Shown here piece after piece: positions 45,448 through 53,288 of a stretch of DNA of 64,000 bases (position 1 is the first letter of the stretch; every line of letters begins with the position of its first letter). The DNA lies in assembly GCF_050563525.1 (NCBI RefSeq), contig NZ_JBNXUN010000010.1, positions 62,001 through 126,000 of the forward strand, in the 5' to 3' direction. The position numbers and the translations under genes are program-made. The notes below the pieces were generated by a model. That model was given only the letters and a program-made list of their open reading frames with translations. It was not told the origin of the DNA and made no database searches. The stretch is from Falsiroseomonas sp050563525. GTDB lineage: Bacteria > Pseudomonadota > Alphaproteobacteria > Acetobacterales > Acetobacteraceae.

Positions 45448-46017
45448 TTACTCCGGCAATGCATTGTCGCTCAGGATCCGGTAGACGCTCGCCCGGCCAA
45501 TGCCAAGACGAACCGCGATGTCGGTGGGCTTCACCCCTTCGGCCTTCATCTGTCGCACCGCATCGCCCTGGCGGCGAGCTGTGGGAACCCGTCCCTGATA
45601 CTTGCCCTCGCCCTTCGCCTTGGCGATCCCCTCGCGCTGACGTTCCAGCATCAGGGCACGCTCGAACTCGGCTACCGCGCCCAGCATCGTGAGGGTCAGG
45701 CGGCCTGTTGGGGTCCGCGTGTCCACTTCCTGCCCGCCCATGGACAGCACCCGCAGGCCGACGCCCTTGGCCTCAAGCCGGGCGATGAGCGCCAGAAGAT
45801 CGGCGACGCTGCGGGCCAGACGATCGGGCTTCGTCACCACGAGCACGTCACCTTGTCGGATGAAGTCGATGGCCGCCTCCAGCTCGGCGCGCTTGCCAAC
45901 CGAGGACACGCGCTCTGAGTAGGTCTTCTCGCAGCCAATGCCGATGAGGTCCCGCAACTGTGCCTCCAGGCCAGCTTCCTGTTCCACGGTGGAAGTCCGG
46001 GCGTATCCGACCAGCAT
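45448..46017 (-). CDS. serine recombinase (resolvase/invertase family)
   Basis: A complete 189-residue small serine recombinase. The catalytic Ser9 is in the N-terminal YARTSTVEQ, with VVTKPDRLARSVADLLALI near 62-80 and GAVAEFERALMLERQREGIAKAKGEG near 115-140. The C-terminal helix-turn-helix (about 155-185) contains IGRASVYRIL. It resolves cointegrates or inverts DNA at a site normally next to the gene. Two decayed copies of it exist at 40090 and 44631. Confidence 0.93.
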   Translation of the reverse strand: MLVGYARTSTVEQEAGLEAQLRDLIGIGCEKTYSERVSSVGKRAELEAAIDFIRQGDVLVVTKPDRLARSVADLLALIARLEAKGVGLRVLSMGGQEVDTRTPTGRLTLTMLGAVAEFERALMLERQREGIAKAKGEGKYQGRVPTARRQGDAVRQMKAEGVKPTDIAVRLGIGRASVYRILSDNALPE

Positions 46018-46028
46018 AACAATGCTCC

Positions 46029-46097
46029 TGTCTCACTAGGCTCATAGACATCTTCCCTTTGGCCGTCTCAACCGTCAAGGATAATTCTTGTGAGACG
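46029..46097 (+). promoter_or_regulatory. candidate resolvase binding sites (inverted repeats)
   Basis: Two inverted repeats stand just upstream of the resolvase gene: TGTCT...AGACA at 46029-46050, and CGTCTCA...TGAGACG at 46064-46097 (7 perfect bp per arm). Further TCGAGACGA sequence follows at about 46108. Small serine resolvases usually bind such paired sites (res) beside their own gene. The match to a known res consensus was not tested. Confidence 0.4.
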
Positions 46098-46352
46098 TTT
46101 CTGGTCGAGTTCGAGACGACTCACACGGGCTTGCCCATCTGGGACAGCGCGATGCTCGTCTCCTTGGGGGCGAGTCAGCGCCGCTCGGTGCATGTTTCCT
46201 CTAACCTCGGCCAGCAGCGCCCGTGGCAGTTCACCGCCAGAGGTTTCTGAGGCGTCGAGTGAGGCTATTTCACCCCGAACCGCTAACGGGATTGACGCTG
46301 CGCGAGCAATCCGGAAAGGTGGTCATGTAAACCACCGGTTGAGGCATGGCAG

Positions 46353-46679
46353 ATGCAAATGATGGGGATCGAGGAGTTTGGATCTTTCTTCGGACGGGCC
46401 TCGAAGCCGACGATGAACATGAGCATTTACCGAGACAGCTTCGCGTGCGCGTGCGGACAGTCTCACTGGTTCGACGAAACACAGATTGATATTATCTGCG
46501 AAGGCTTTCAGAAAGTCATGGTCACCTGCCCTGTCGACAGCTCCTATGTCACGAGTCTTAAGATCAAGACCTTCATGCTCTTTAAATTCAAAGGGTTTGA
46601 GAGCCTCGCCGGGACCCACTTGAGGTCATCCCAGGATCATGCCGTGCTACGAGCCATTCGGGCAGCGGTGCGGACCTAG
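46353..46679 (+). CDS. conserved-type hypothetical protein with CACG motif
   Basis: A 108-residue soluble protein. The first half has RDSFACACGQSHWFDE (near 28-43), with a pair of Cys and His that may bind a metal, followed by ICEGFQKVMVTCP. The second half has LKIKTFMLFKFKGFESLAGT. GAGG at 46341-46344 is the ribosome site, about 9 bases before the ATG. It is immediately followed by the small membrane protein gene, 2 bases later, which suggests a pair. Confidence 0.55.
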   Translation: MQMMGIEEFGSFFGRASKPTMNMSIYRDSFACACGQSHWFDETQIDIICEGFQKVMVTCPVDSSYVTSLKIKTFMLFKFKGFESLAGTHLRSSQDHAVLRAIRAAVRT

Positions 46680-46681
46680 GC

Positions 46682-47071
46682 ATGGTGATCATCGGCCTGT
46701 TGATGCTGGTATGCGGGTTCTTTTTCCCGCCTGCTTGGCTAGGCTTGGTTGGTTACGGCATCTACCTCTATGCGTCTCGAAAGTCTCGTCGAGACGATGC
46801 CATTGAAAGTCGCGTCAGAAGGATGGTTGGGGCGGGGGTTGCCACGGCCGATTTTCCCGACCTCTACTACGATGCAGCGCGCGCCTATGCTGTAGCTAAA
46901 GGGGCGACCGCTGCCGACGATGACTCGGCTGCGGCAACGGTTGTCGTCGATAGCCGTTCGTATTTCGTCGTGTTCATCAAGCAATCTACCGGAGGCGGCA
47001 CGTCAATGTCAGTCAGTGACAGCCGTCAGCTCGAGCGACAGTTGACAAGCCATGTGTCGCCTCGCCCATGA
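46682..47071 (+). CDS. small membrane protein of unknown function
   Basis: A 129-residue protein with two close hydrophobic segments at about 1-16 and 17-32 (VIIGLLMLVCGFFFPP, WLGLVGYGIYLYA), then a basic stretch (SRKSRRDD) and a soluble tail. The ATG is 2 bases after the stop of the preceding gene, so they are one unit. No family is recognised. Confidence 0.55.
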   Translation: MVIIGLLMLVCGFFFPPAWLGLVGYGIYLYASRKSRRDDAIESRVRRMVGAGVATADFPDLYYDAARAYAVAKGATAADDDSAAATVVVDSRSYFVVFIKQSTGGGTSMSVSDSRQLERQLTSHVSPRP

Positions 47072-47535
47072 CAGGGCTACCTCCTGTCCGGAGTTTCACT
47101 TCTGCGATCTCGCCGGTTCCGCGCCGGGCTAGTCCCTGAGGCCTAGCCCGGAACGAACCTGCCGCACCCCCGACCTGGCAAAAGGCCACGAACGACCTCC
47201 CCTGGGAGCTTTTTGAACTTTGGGTGCGGTGTGGCCATGTGGATGGCTTCCGGCAGCGTGCTACCGCAGCCTCCAGCCCGCTGCGGTGGCAACTTGCATC
47301 CACCGATGCAGGGTATTGACTGTGCGCAGCTGACTGTTGCCGAGCACACGCTCCAGGTCGCCGCCGTCAGCGACTGGAACCGCTCATGGCCGATGCAGGA
47401 GGGGTAAAACCCAGGGACCACCTAGGATAGAGCCGTGCCTCTCTCAGCGTGAGACAAATCTTAAAAAGGCAACATACTCACCCTCCAGGCGTGGTAGACT
47501 CTGCACATCAGCACATTCGTCAGGATGTTCAGGAC
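47072..47535. other. 464-base gap with one hairpin
   Basis: No gene is supported in this stretch. A perfect 9-bp inverted repeat (CCGGGCTAG at 47124-47132 with 47143-47151) lies about 50 bases after the membrane protein gene and is a likely terminator for it, though without a T-run. The rest shows no recognised protein or RNA. It may hold decayed insertion-sequence DNA. Confidence 0.5.
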
Positions 47536-48153
47536 ATGCCCGCCGCCCGCCGCTACGCCAAGCTGAAGCCGACCGAGGATGCCGACCTGGTCGCTCTATG
47601 GAGCGCCGGCGGCATGACGGCTGATGACCTCGCAGCCAGGTTCGGGATGTCCCGGCGCGGCATCCAGCAGGCGCTGATCCGGCTCGGCTCGCCGAAGAAA
47701 GGCGGGGCCAGACCCGCCCCGCGTGTTCTTGCGGTGCCGCCGATCCCAGCGCCGCCCGCCAAACCTGCCGACCGGCAGCGCGGCGCAATCGACAGCGCAT
47801 ACGTCAACGCGGTGCACCTGGAGGCGCTGACCATGCTGGCGGTCAATGACGCCGTGGCCGGTGGTGGCATCCCCGCGCTCCGGGCGCTCGACCTCGCTGC
47901 ATCCGCTCTCGCCCGGCTCACCACGATCAAAAGGGCGGCGGCCGGCCTCGGCGCCATCAACCCGATCACCGAAGCCGACCTACCCGAGCTGCCGATACGC
48001 GAGATCACGCCGGCCGAGATCGCCGCGATGCGCGCCCAGCAGCTCGCCGACGATGCCGAGGGCTTGGCGCACATGCACGACGACGATGACGAAGACGACG
48101 ACCTCATCAGCGAAGGCGACGACGGTCTCTCCACCGACAGCAGCTCGACATGA
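47536..48153 (+). CDS. helix-turn-helix protein with acidic C-terminal tail (phage/plasmid type)
   Basis: A 205-residue protein. An HTH region is visible at about 25-55 (MTADDLAARFGMSRRGIQQA), followed by an Ala/Pro-rich linker. The C-terminal end is very acidic (DDDDEDDDLISEGDDG). The size and HTH-plus-acidic layout resemble small terminase subunits and phage or plasmid DNA-binding proteins, but the family is not certain. The stop overlaps a possible next start as ATGA at 48150. The ATG is used because the sequence before it is not conserved-looking. Confidence 0.45.
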   Translation: MPAARRYAKLKPTEDADLVALWSAGGMTADDLAARFGMSRRGIQQALIRLGSPKKGGARPAPRVLAVPPIPAPPAKPADRQRGAIDSAYVNAVHLEALTMLAVNDAVAGGGIPALRALDLAASALARLTTIKRAAAGLGAINPITEADLPELPIREITPAEIAAMRAQQLADDAEGLAHMHDDDDEDDDLISEGDDGLSTDSSST

Positions 48154-48373
48154 CCTGCGCGGCGACCGAAGTCATAGAGGAAACAGAGACCGGCCGACCC
48201 CCTTCCGTCGACGACCCGGACGCCAAAAAGCAGGACACATTCGCTCGTCGATCGGCTGGCGTCAGCGGCCGATCAAGTGACAATTTCGCAACACCAGAAC
48301 GTTGTTGCAGTCGGCGGTTGGTGATTTTCGGCCGGCACCTACTGTGGAACCAAACACTGGACGAGTTGTCATC

Positions 48374-49033
48374 ATGCCAGCCCAGACCCCGACCTCCAGC
48401 GCCGTGGACCGTCCCGGCGACCGCCAGCAAGACGATAGCGACCAGCCCGGCCCACCAGCTCCACCATGGATCCGCACGAAGAGCGTCCAGACCCGGAGTG
48501 AAAAGCGATCGGAGCGCCAGGACAGAATTAGCCGGCAGAAGTCCCGGGCTATCGAGCTGCACGCCAGCTCCCGCCTCACTTCTGGGTCTTCGTCGCCGGC
48601 CGAGGCCCCTGCTTATGGTAGTGAAAGCCTTGGCATCGCTTCACCAGGCAAGCCCCGATCCAAGAGATCACCCAGGAAGCCGACACGTTCGGTCTCATGT
48701 GCGTCAGCACTGAACATGTTGAATGCCAGGGACTACGCGGCAGCCATCGGCAAGCCACTGAACACGTGGATCACCATCTGCTTCATCGGCTCGCGCTTCT
48801 ACCCCGGCGGCGATGTCACCTCTGAGCACATTGAGACCTGCCGCCGGAAGGCTCTGCATGCTGTCCTGGCGAAGTTCATGGCCGACATCGGCATCCCCCC
48901 CGTCTATCTCTACGCCGTCGAGCGCGCGAAGCGACTGGGCCTGCATATCCACATCCTCGCGCATCTCCCGACCCGTGGGCATCGGCGCCTGCTGCGCGGC
49001 GATCATGGTGAGAAAGCGCGGCGATCAGGATGA
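48374..49033 (+). pseudogene. HUH-like replication protein, probably truncated
   Basis: The frame encodes 219 residues. The N-terminal half is low-complexity and may be non-functional. The C-terminal half (about 120-199) looks like a rolling-circle or transposase-like replication protein: NTWITICFIGSRFYPGGD, then VYLYAVERAKRLGLHIHIL with an HxH metal motif in HIHILAHLP. Family members continue well past this point, but this frame stops 20 residues later. A large hairpin lies just downstream. Assignment to the HUH superfamily is tentative. Confidence 0.45.
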
Positions 49034-49037
49034 GAAA

Positions 49038-49092
49038 CGCCTGCATGGCGTCGGCGGGAGGGCGTAGCCCGACCGACGGGGCCATGCAGGCG
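49038..49092 (+). repeat. large hairpin downstream of HUH-like gene
   Basis: A perfect 12-bp inverted repeat, CGCCTGCATGGC at 49038-49049 with 49081-49092, is extended inside by GTCGG/CCGAC and GGG/CCC pairs. The total foldback is about 55 bases with an 8-9 base tip. Nothing T-rich follows, so a terminator is not the obvious reading. It could be a replication or transfer origin hairpin for the neighbouring HUH-like protein, or an element end. Confidence 0.5.
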
Positions 49093-49220
49093 AGCGCCTC
49101 GCCCCTGCCGGGGGTGGGTGGCTGGCGGTTGCGGCCGGCCGGCATCGGAATGGCTCCTTCGCTACGAGGGGTCTTCCGGTGCCCGGCCGCCATGTCACCG
49201 ACTGCCAGATGAGGCTGTAC

Positions 49221-49632
49221 ATGACACTTCGCCGCACCCAGCCCGTGCCGATCGACGCCGCCAGAGCGGGGTTCAGCACGGCCACCGCCTATCGGATCGA
49301 GGGGGACCCCCGACCATCTTCGGCCCGCACCACGCCCCGCGGACGGCGTCGGCCGGACCCGCTGGCGGCGATCTGGGACGGTGAGGTCGTCCCGCTGCTC
49401 CAGTCCGCGCCCGGACTGCGGCCGATTGCCGTCTTCGAGGAGATCAGGCGCCGTCATCCCGAACTCGGCGCCGGTATCCGCCGCACGCTGGAGCGCCGGA
49501 TCCGGGGCTGGCGGGCGCTGCACGGACCGGAACAGGAGGTGATCTTCCGCCAGCTCCATCAGCCCGGCCACCTCGGCCTGTCGGACTTCACCGACATGCG
49601 CGATCTCGCCGTCACCATCGCCGGTCTGCGTA
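49221..49632 (+). pseudogene. IS21-family transposase IstA, truncated N-terminal fragment
   Basis: About 137 residues of an IS21-type transposase remain: RAGFSTATAYRIEGDPR, PRGRRRPDP, the HTH region LGAGIRRTLERRIRGWR near 90-105, and EQEVIFRQLHQPGHLGLSDFTDM, where the first catalytic Asp region begins. About 350 residues and the second catalytic residues are lost. The frame is cut where the intact IS21-family element begins, so that insertion or a linked deletion probably disrupted it. Its protein is unlike the intact element's IstA. Confidence 0.8.
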
Positions 49633-49721
49633 TTCCAGTGATCGTGGGCACCAATTCCAGGCGATCGTGGGCACGAATTCCACGGCATCGTGGGCAGGTG
49701 TCATGCCGACGGCTTTGTGGA

Positions 49722-50495
49722 TCAGGAAGGCCGATTGGCGTCAAGCGTTTCGGCTAACGCGGCTCGCCTGGCGGCAGTGCGACGCATGCTTTCTCCCCTG
49801 AGCTCGATGCGATGGGCGTTGTGGATCAGGCGGTCGAGGATGGCGTCGGCGAGCGTCGGATTGCCGATCACGGCGTCCCACTGGGCCACCGGCACCTGGC
49901 TGGTGACGATGGTGGAACTGCGGCCATGGCGGTCCTCCAGGATCTCCAGCAGATCCTCGCGTTCCGCCTGGGTCAGCACCGCCAGGCCCCAGTCGTCCAG
50001 CACCAGCAGCTCGACCTTCGCCAGGGCCTTCAGGGCGCGGCTGTGGCGGCCGTCGCCGCGGGCGATAGCCAGGGCCTCGAATAGCCTGGGAACCCGCTGG
50101 TACAGCACGCGCCGGCCATCTCGGCAGGCCTTATGGGCCAGCGCGCAGGCCAGCCAGGACTTGCCGACGCCGGTCGGGCCGGTGACCAGCAGCCCCTCAT
50201 GCCGGTCGATCCAGTCGCCGGCCACCAGCTTCTGGAACAGTGCCCGGTCGAGGCCGCGCGGCGTGCGCATGTCGACATCCTCGATGCTGGCGTTGTGGCG
50301 CAGCGCGGCATGCTTGAGCCGGGTGGTCAGGCGCCGGGTTTCCCGCTCGGCGGCCTCGCGATCGACCAGCAGGCCAAGGCGTTCCTCGAAGCTCAACGCG
50401 CCGATGTCGGGCGATCGTCTCTGGTCCTCGAAACCGCGGGCCATGCCGGCAAGGCCGAGCGCGATCAGGCGCTCATGGGTGGGATGGGCGAGCAT
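49722..50495 (-). CDS. istB: IS21-family helper ATPase IstB
   Basis: A 257-residue AAA+ ATPase that assists IstA in target choice. Walker A is GPTGVGKSWLACALA near 105-119, Walker B LLVLDDWGLAVL near 164-175, and sensor residues lie in STIVTSQVPVAQWDAVI. The ATG is chosen at MLAHPTHERL, with a ribosome site AGGAGAA just upstream on the minus strand. It lies 17 bases after istA, typical of the istAB operon. Confidence 0.93.
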   Translation of the reverse strand: MLAHPTHERLIALGLAGMARGFEDQRRSPDIGALSFEERLGLLVDREAAERETRRLTTRLKHAALRHNASIEDVDMRTPRGLDRALFQKLVAGDWIDRHEGLLVTGPTGVGKSWLACALAHKACRDGRRVLYQRVPRLFEALAIARGDGRHSRALKALAKVELLVLDDWGLAVLTQAEREDLLEILEDRHGRSSTIVTSQVPVAQWDAVIGNPTLADAILDRLIHNAHRIELRGESMRRTAARRAALAETLDANRPS

Positions 50496-50512
50496 AGGTT
50501 CTCCTTTGCTGT

Positions 50513-52051
50513 TCAATGGAAATAGCCGCCGCCACGGATGTTGCCGTGGGCCGGCGGTGGCTGGCGCTCCGGCTCCGCATCCAGGAAGGCCCGGTCGAGG
50601 CCGTTCTGGAGGATCGAACGGATGGAGCCGACGGAGCGGGCGCGGATGCTGACGCCGCGGGCGCAGGCAGCCTCCAGCCGGACGGCGCCATAGCTCCGCG
50701 CCAGGCCCAGGATGCCGAGGCAGGTGCGGAAGCCCTGTTCGGGATGCGGCCGCGCCGCCATCACCGCGTCGCACAGCGCCATGGCGGAGGGCCCGATCCT
50801 GCCGGCCTCCTCCAGCAGCCGCGCCGGCGTCCACTGGGCGTGGCGGCGGTGCGCGCTCGGCATGTGCTCGGGGATGGTGGTGTGGCCGCGCCGGTTCGGC
50901 ACCCGGGCATGGCTGGCCACCCGCTCACCCTTGTGGAACACCTCCAGCGTCGCCTCGCCGATGCGGACATCGAGCAGCTGGCGGATCAGGCCGTAGGGCA
51001 CCGAATACCAATGGCCATCGGCCTCGACGTGGTAGTCGGGGCCGACCCGGCAGCGGCGCCAGCGTGCAAAGGCATAGGGCGGCGTCCGTAGCGGCCGCAG
51101 CGCCGGGACATCCAGGCTGGCGAAAAGCTCCGCCCGGCTGGCCCCAAAGCCGCGCATCAGGCGGGCGTTCAATTCGGCCGTCAGGGCGCTGATCGCCGCG
51201 TTGAGCTCGGCCAGCGAGAAGAACCGGGCGTTGCGCAGCCTCGCCAGAATCCACCGCTCCGCCAGCAGCACCGACTGCTCCACCTTCGCTTTGTCCCGCG
51301 GCTTGCCCGGCCGCGCCGGCAGGATGGCGGTGCCGTAGTACGTCGCCATCTCCAGGTAGGACCGGTTCAGCCCGGGATCATGGCGGTCGGGGTTGGTGAC
51401 CGCGGACTTGAGGTTGTCGCAGACCACGAATTTCGGCACCCCGCCCAGCGCGGCGAACAGGTTCACATGCGCGCCCAGCCATTCTGCCAGGCCCTCGCTG
51501 GCCCGGGCCTCGGCGAATACCAGGCTGGAGGCGCCCATGCAGGCCACGAACAGCTTGGCCTGCCAGATCTCGCCGCTGTCCGGGTCGATCACGCCGATGG
51601 TGTCGCCGGCGAAGTCCACGAAGACCTTCTCGCCGCCGACGTGGCTCTGCCGCATGGTCGGTGAGACCTGGGATTTCCAGGCGTCGTAAGCCTCGCAGAA
51701 CCAGGAATAGCCGAAGCCGTCCGGCTGTTCCGCACGGTACTCCTGCCACAGCAGCGCCCGGGTCACGCCGCGCCGCCGCAATTCACGCTCCACCGCCGCC
51801 CAGTCTGGCAATGGCCGCGCCGCCTCTGGCGCCGGCTGACCCGGAAACAGCCGACGCTCCAGCGCCGTATCGTCCATCCCAGCCGGCAGCGGCCAGGACA
51901 GCCCCGCCGCCCGCGCCCGCGACACATAGGACGCGACCGCGCCTTTGCTGATGGCAACCGCCGTCGCCAGGACGCGGTCGCTCAGCCCAGCCTCGAACTT
52001 CAGACGCAGCACGTCGCGAATCCGGCGCATCGACAATCTCTCGGTAGGCAT
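50513..52051 (-). CDS. istA: IS21-family transposase IstA
   Basis: A 512-residue DDE transposase. An N-terminal helix-turn-helix is at about 8-45. The integrase core shows the catalytic Asp residues in VFVDFAGD (near 145) and VVCDNLKSAV (near 210) and the Glu in AKVEQSVLLAERWI (near 256). The tail is a positively charged domain. It appears complete and undamaged, so the element may still be active. Confidence 0.93.
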   Translation of the reverse strand: MPTERLSMRRIRDVLRLKFEAGLSDRVLATAVAISKGAVASYVSRARAAGLSWPLPAGMDDTALERRLFPGQPAPEAARPLPDWAAVERELRRRGVTRALLWQEYRAEQPDGFGYSWFCEAYDAWKSQVSPTMRQSHVGGEKVFVDFAGDTIGVIDPDSGEIWQAKLFVACMGASSLVFAEARASEGLAEWLGAHVNLFAALGGVPKFVVCDNLKSAVTNPDRHDPGLNRSYLEMATYYGTAILPARPGKPRDKAKVEQSVLLAERWILARLRNARFFSLAELNAAISALTAELNARLMRGFGASRAELFASLDVPALRPLRTPPYAFARWRRCRVGPDYHVEADGHWYSVPYGLIRQLLDVRIGEATLEVFHKGERVASHARVPNRRGHTTIPEHMPSAHRRHAQWTPARLLEEAGRIGPSAMALCDAVMAARPHPEQGFRTCLGILGLARSYGAVRLEAACARGVSIRARSVGSIRSILQNGLDRAFLDAEPERQPPPAHGNIRGGGYFH

Positions 52052-52218
52052 CGGCAGACCCCGTTCAGGACGAGGCCCACTTAGCCGGCTCAGACTGTCG
52101 GCAATTCACCCCAGGCAACCCTCAGCCGGGTGCCCACGATCCCGTGGAATCCGTGCCCATCATCCCGTGGAACCGCCGCCCACGATGCCGTGGAATCACT
52201 GCCCACGATGCCGTGGAA

Positions 52219-52420
52219 TTCGCAGCCGTATCGGCTATGTCGTCCTTTTTGGCGCCGGCCAGCCCACGCGCGGCGGCCTCGCCGGCGCCCTGGCGGACCG
52301 CCTCGACGATGAGCGCCTTCGGCACCCCGCGGCACCGCGCGCGGCGTGCCGGCGCCGGCCGGCGGGCGCGTCTGGCACCCGATGCAAGTGAAGCGCGTCG
52401 TCAATTCTGCTGGGGGTTAA
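52219..52420 (-). pseudogene. ParB-like C-terminal remnant
   Basis: Read on the minus strand, the sequence VPKALIVEAVRQG and then RGLAGAKKDDIADTAA resembles the end of plasmid-type ParB/RepB proteins (P-K-x-x-I-V-E-A-V-R followed by a K-K-x-x-x-A-x-x-A helix). It has no complete frame and is cut by the right end of the IS21 element. The assignment is tentative. If right, it marks a former plasmid or integrative element. Confidence 0.4.
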
Positions 52421-52460
52421 CGCGTTCCAGCGGCGGCAAAGCGGATAAAGCCCTCACCAT

Positions 52461-52491
52461 CTGAAACCCTCCTACATGGGAGGGGCGTTTC
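52461..52491 (+). promoter_or_regulatory. MerR-type operator before the Met-rich gene
   Basis: A dyad CCCTCC (52467-52472) and GGAGGG (52479-52484) sits in a 19-bp space between CTGAAA (52461-52466) and CGTTTC (52486-52491). A 19-bp dyad-containing spacer is the mark of MerR-family promoters. The -10 is poor, so activity needs testing. It is 34 bases before the Met-rich protein start. Confidence 0.5.
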
Positions 52492-52524
52492 CTTTTCCTG
52501 GTCCACAACAGGAGAGGAAACCCT

Positions 52525-52770
52525 ATGCACAAGTCCATCTCTCCGGTTGTCGCGCTGGCCGGGGTTCTGGTAACGGCGGGCGCCTTTGCCCAGGGCAGCC
52601 AGCAACCTCAAGGCGACACGATGCAGCAGATGCCGATGATGCAGGGCCAGGGCGGCATGATGATGGGCGGCTGCCCGATGATGCAGCGGATGGCCGCGAT
52701 GGACACCCGCCTCCGGCAGCTTGAGGAGCGAGCAGGAATACCGACCCCGGCAACCCCGCCTAGCCGCTAA
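52525..52770 (+). CDS. periplasmic Met-rich protein, probably copper-binding
   Basis: An 81-residue protein with a Sec signal (about 1-23, AGAFAQG). Its mature part is rich in Met and Gln (MQQMPMMQGQGGMMMGG, about 33-49), with one Cys and a short helix. Met-rich periplasmic proteins of this size usually bind Cu(I). The ribosome site AGGAGAGG precedes the ATG. A MerR-type operator lies just upstream, and the 40-residue partner follows 30 bases later. Confidence 0.75.
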   Translation: MHKSISPVVALAGVLVTAGAFAQGSQQPQGDTMQQMPMMQGQGGMMMGGCPMMQRMAAMDTRLRQLEERAGIPTPATPPSR

Positions 52771-52800
52771 TCGGCAAGGGGCGCGGGCGGAGGATTGCAG

Positions 52801-52923
52801 ATGATGCACGGCGGGATGGAGGGGATGGGCTGGATGATGGGCGGCATGGGCCTGCTTGGGCTCATGCTGCTTGTCCTTCTCGTCCTTGGTATAGCGGCGC
52901 TCATCAAGTACCTCCGCCGGTGA
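52801..52923 (+). CDS. 40-residue Met-rich membrane peptide
   Basis: A short gene encoding 40 residues: a Met/Gly-rich N-terminal part (MMHGGMEGMGWMMGGMG), then a single membrane segment (LLGLMLLVLLVLGIAALI), ending KYLRR. GGAGG precedes the start. Such small Met-rich membrane proteins often sit next to copper genes. It is 30 bases after the Met-rich periplasmic gene, so it is probably in the same transcript. Confidence 0.65.
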   Translation: MMHGGMEGMGWMMGGMGLLGLMLLVLLVLGIAALIKYLRR

Positions 52924-53024
52924 CCGTCTATCTGGAGCCTGGGCGCTCGCCCCCATCTCGAGGCCCCGGTCGCCTGACCCCTCCTCCGGCGGTGTCGGCA
53001 CAGCGCACCTCGCCTTAGCGGAGC

Positions 53025-53150
53025 CTGCCGCACCTTATCGAGACCGAGGCGGCGCTGGAGCGACGTAGAGTTTGGTTCCGCTCCCTCACCGAGGCGATCG
53101 ACACCACCACGTCCGGCGGCCGGCTGGTGTTCAACCTGGCCGGAGTTGCG
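53025..53150 (+). pseudogene. Tn3-type resolvase remnant
   Basis: In one frame the plus strand reads LIETEAALERRRVWFRSL and TEAIDTTTSGGRLVFNLAG, the conserved middle of Tn3-type resolvases (GFRSLTEAIDTTTPGGRLVFH). It then breaks away after the NLAG part. No start or catalytic N-terminus remains. It is unrelated in sequence to the resolvase at 45448. It lies at the left edge of the metal genes and hints that these came with a transposon. The rest of the 52924-53288 gap holds nothing recognised. Confidence 0.7.
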
Positions 53151-53288
53151 CGGCGGCTTCTGCGCCGCCAACGGCCGTTGGCTCGGGAGGGGTAGCTGCA
53201 CACTCCGTTCGCTTCCGCCCCAGTCCCGTACGGCACCTGCTCAGCTGCCAGGACAATCCAGGCCGCACCTCGACACGGACTGGCTACT

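Larger units (their letters stand above)
49633..52218 (-). mobile_element. complete IS21-family insertion sequence
   Basis: About 2.6 kb, carrying istA and istB on the minus strand. Each end has several copies of a 23-bp unit, TTCCACGGCATCGTGGGCA plus 3-4 variable bases. There are three at the left (49633, 49655, 49678) and four in inverted orientation at the right (starting 52127, 52150, 52173, 52196, exactly 23 bases apart). Such multiple terminal repeats are transposase sites of IS21 elements. The exact outer boundaries and any target duplication cannot be fixed by eye. Confidence 0.8.

Noticed and set aside
40090..46017. CRISPR array within the accessory region.
   Set aside because: The only repeats are resolvase copies and short inverted repeats. 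No regularly spaced identical repeats with unique spacers are present.
48150..48713. Plus-strand frame that starts with an ATGA overlap after the HTH gene.
   Set aside because: Only the first 50 or so residues look protein-like, and the rest overlaps the HUH-like frame. It may be the start of a broken gene, but I cannot support it.
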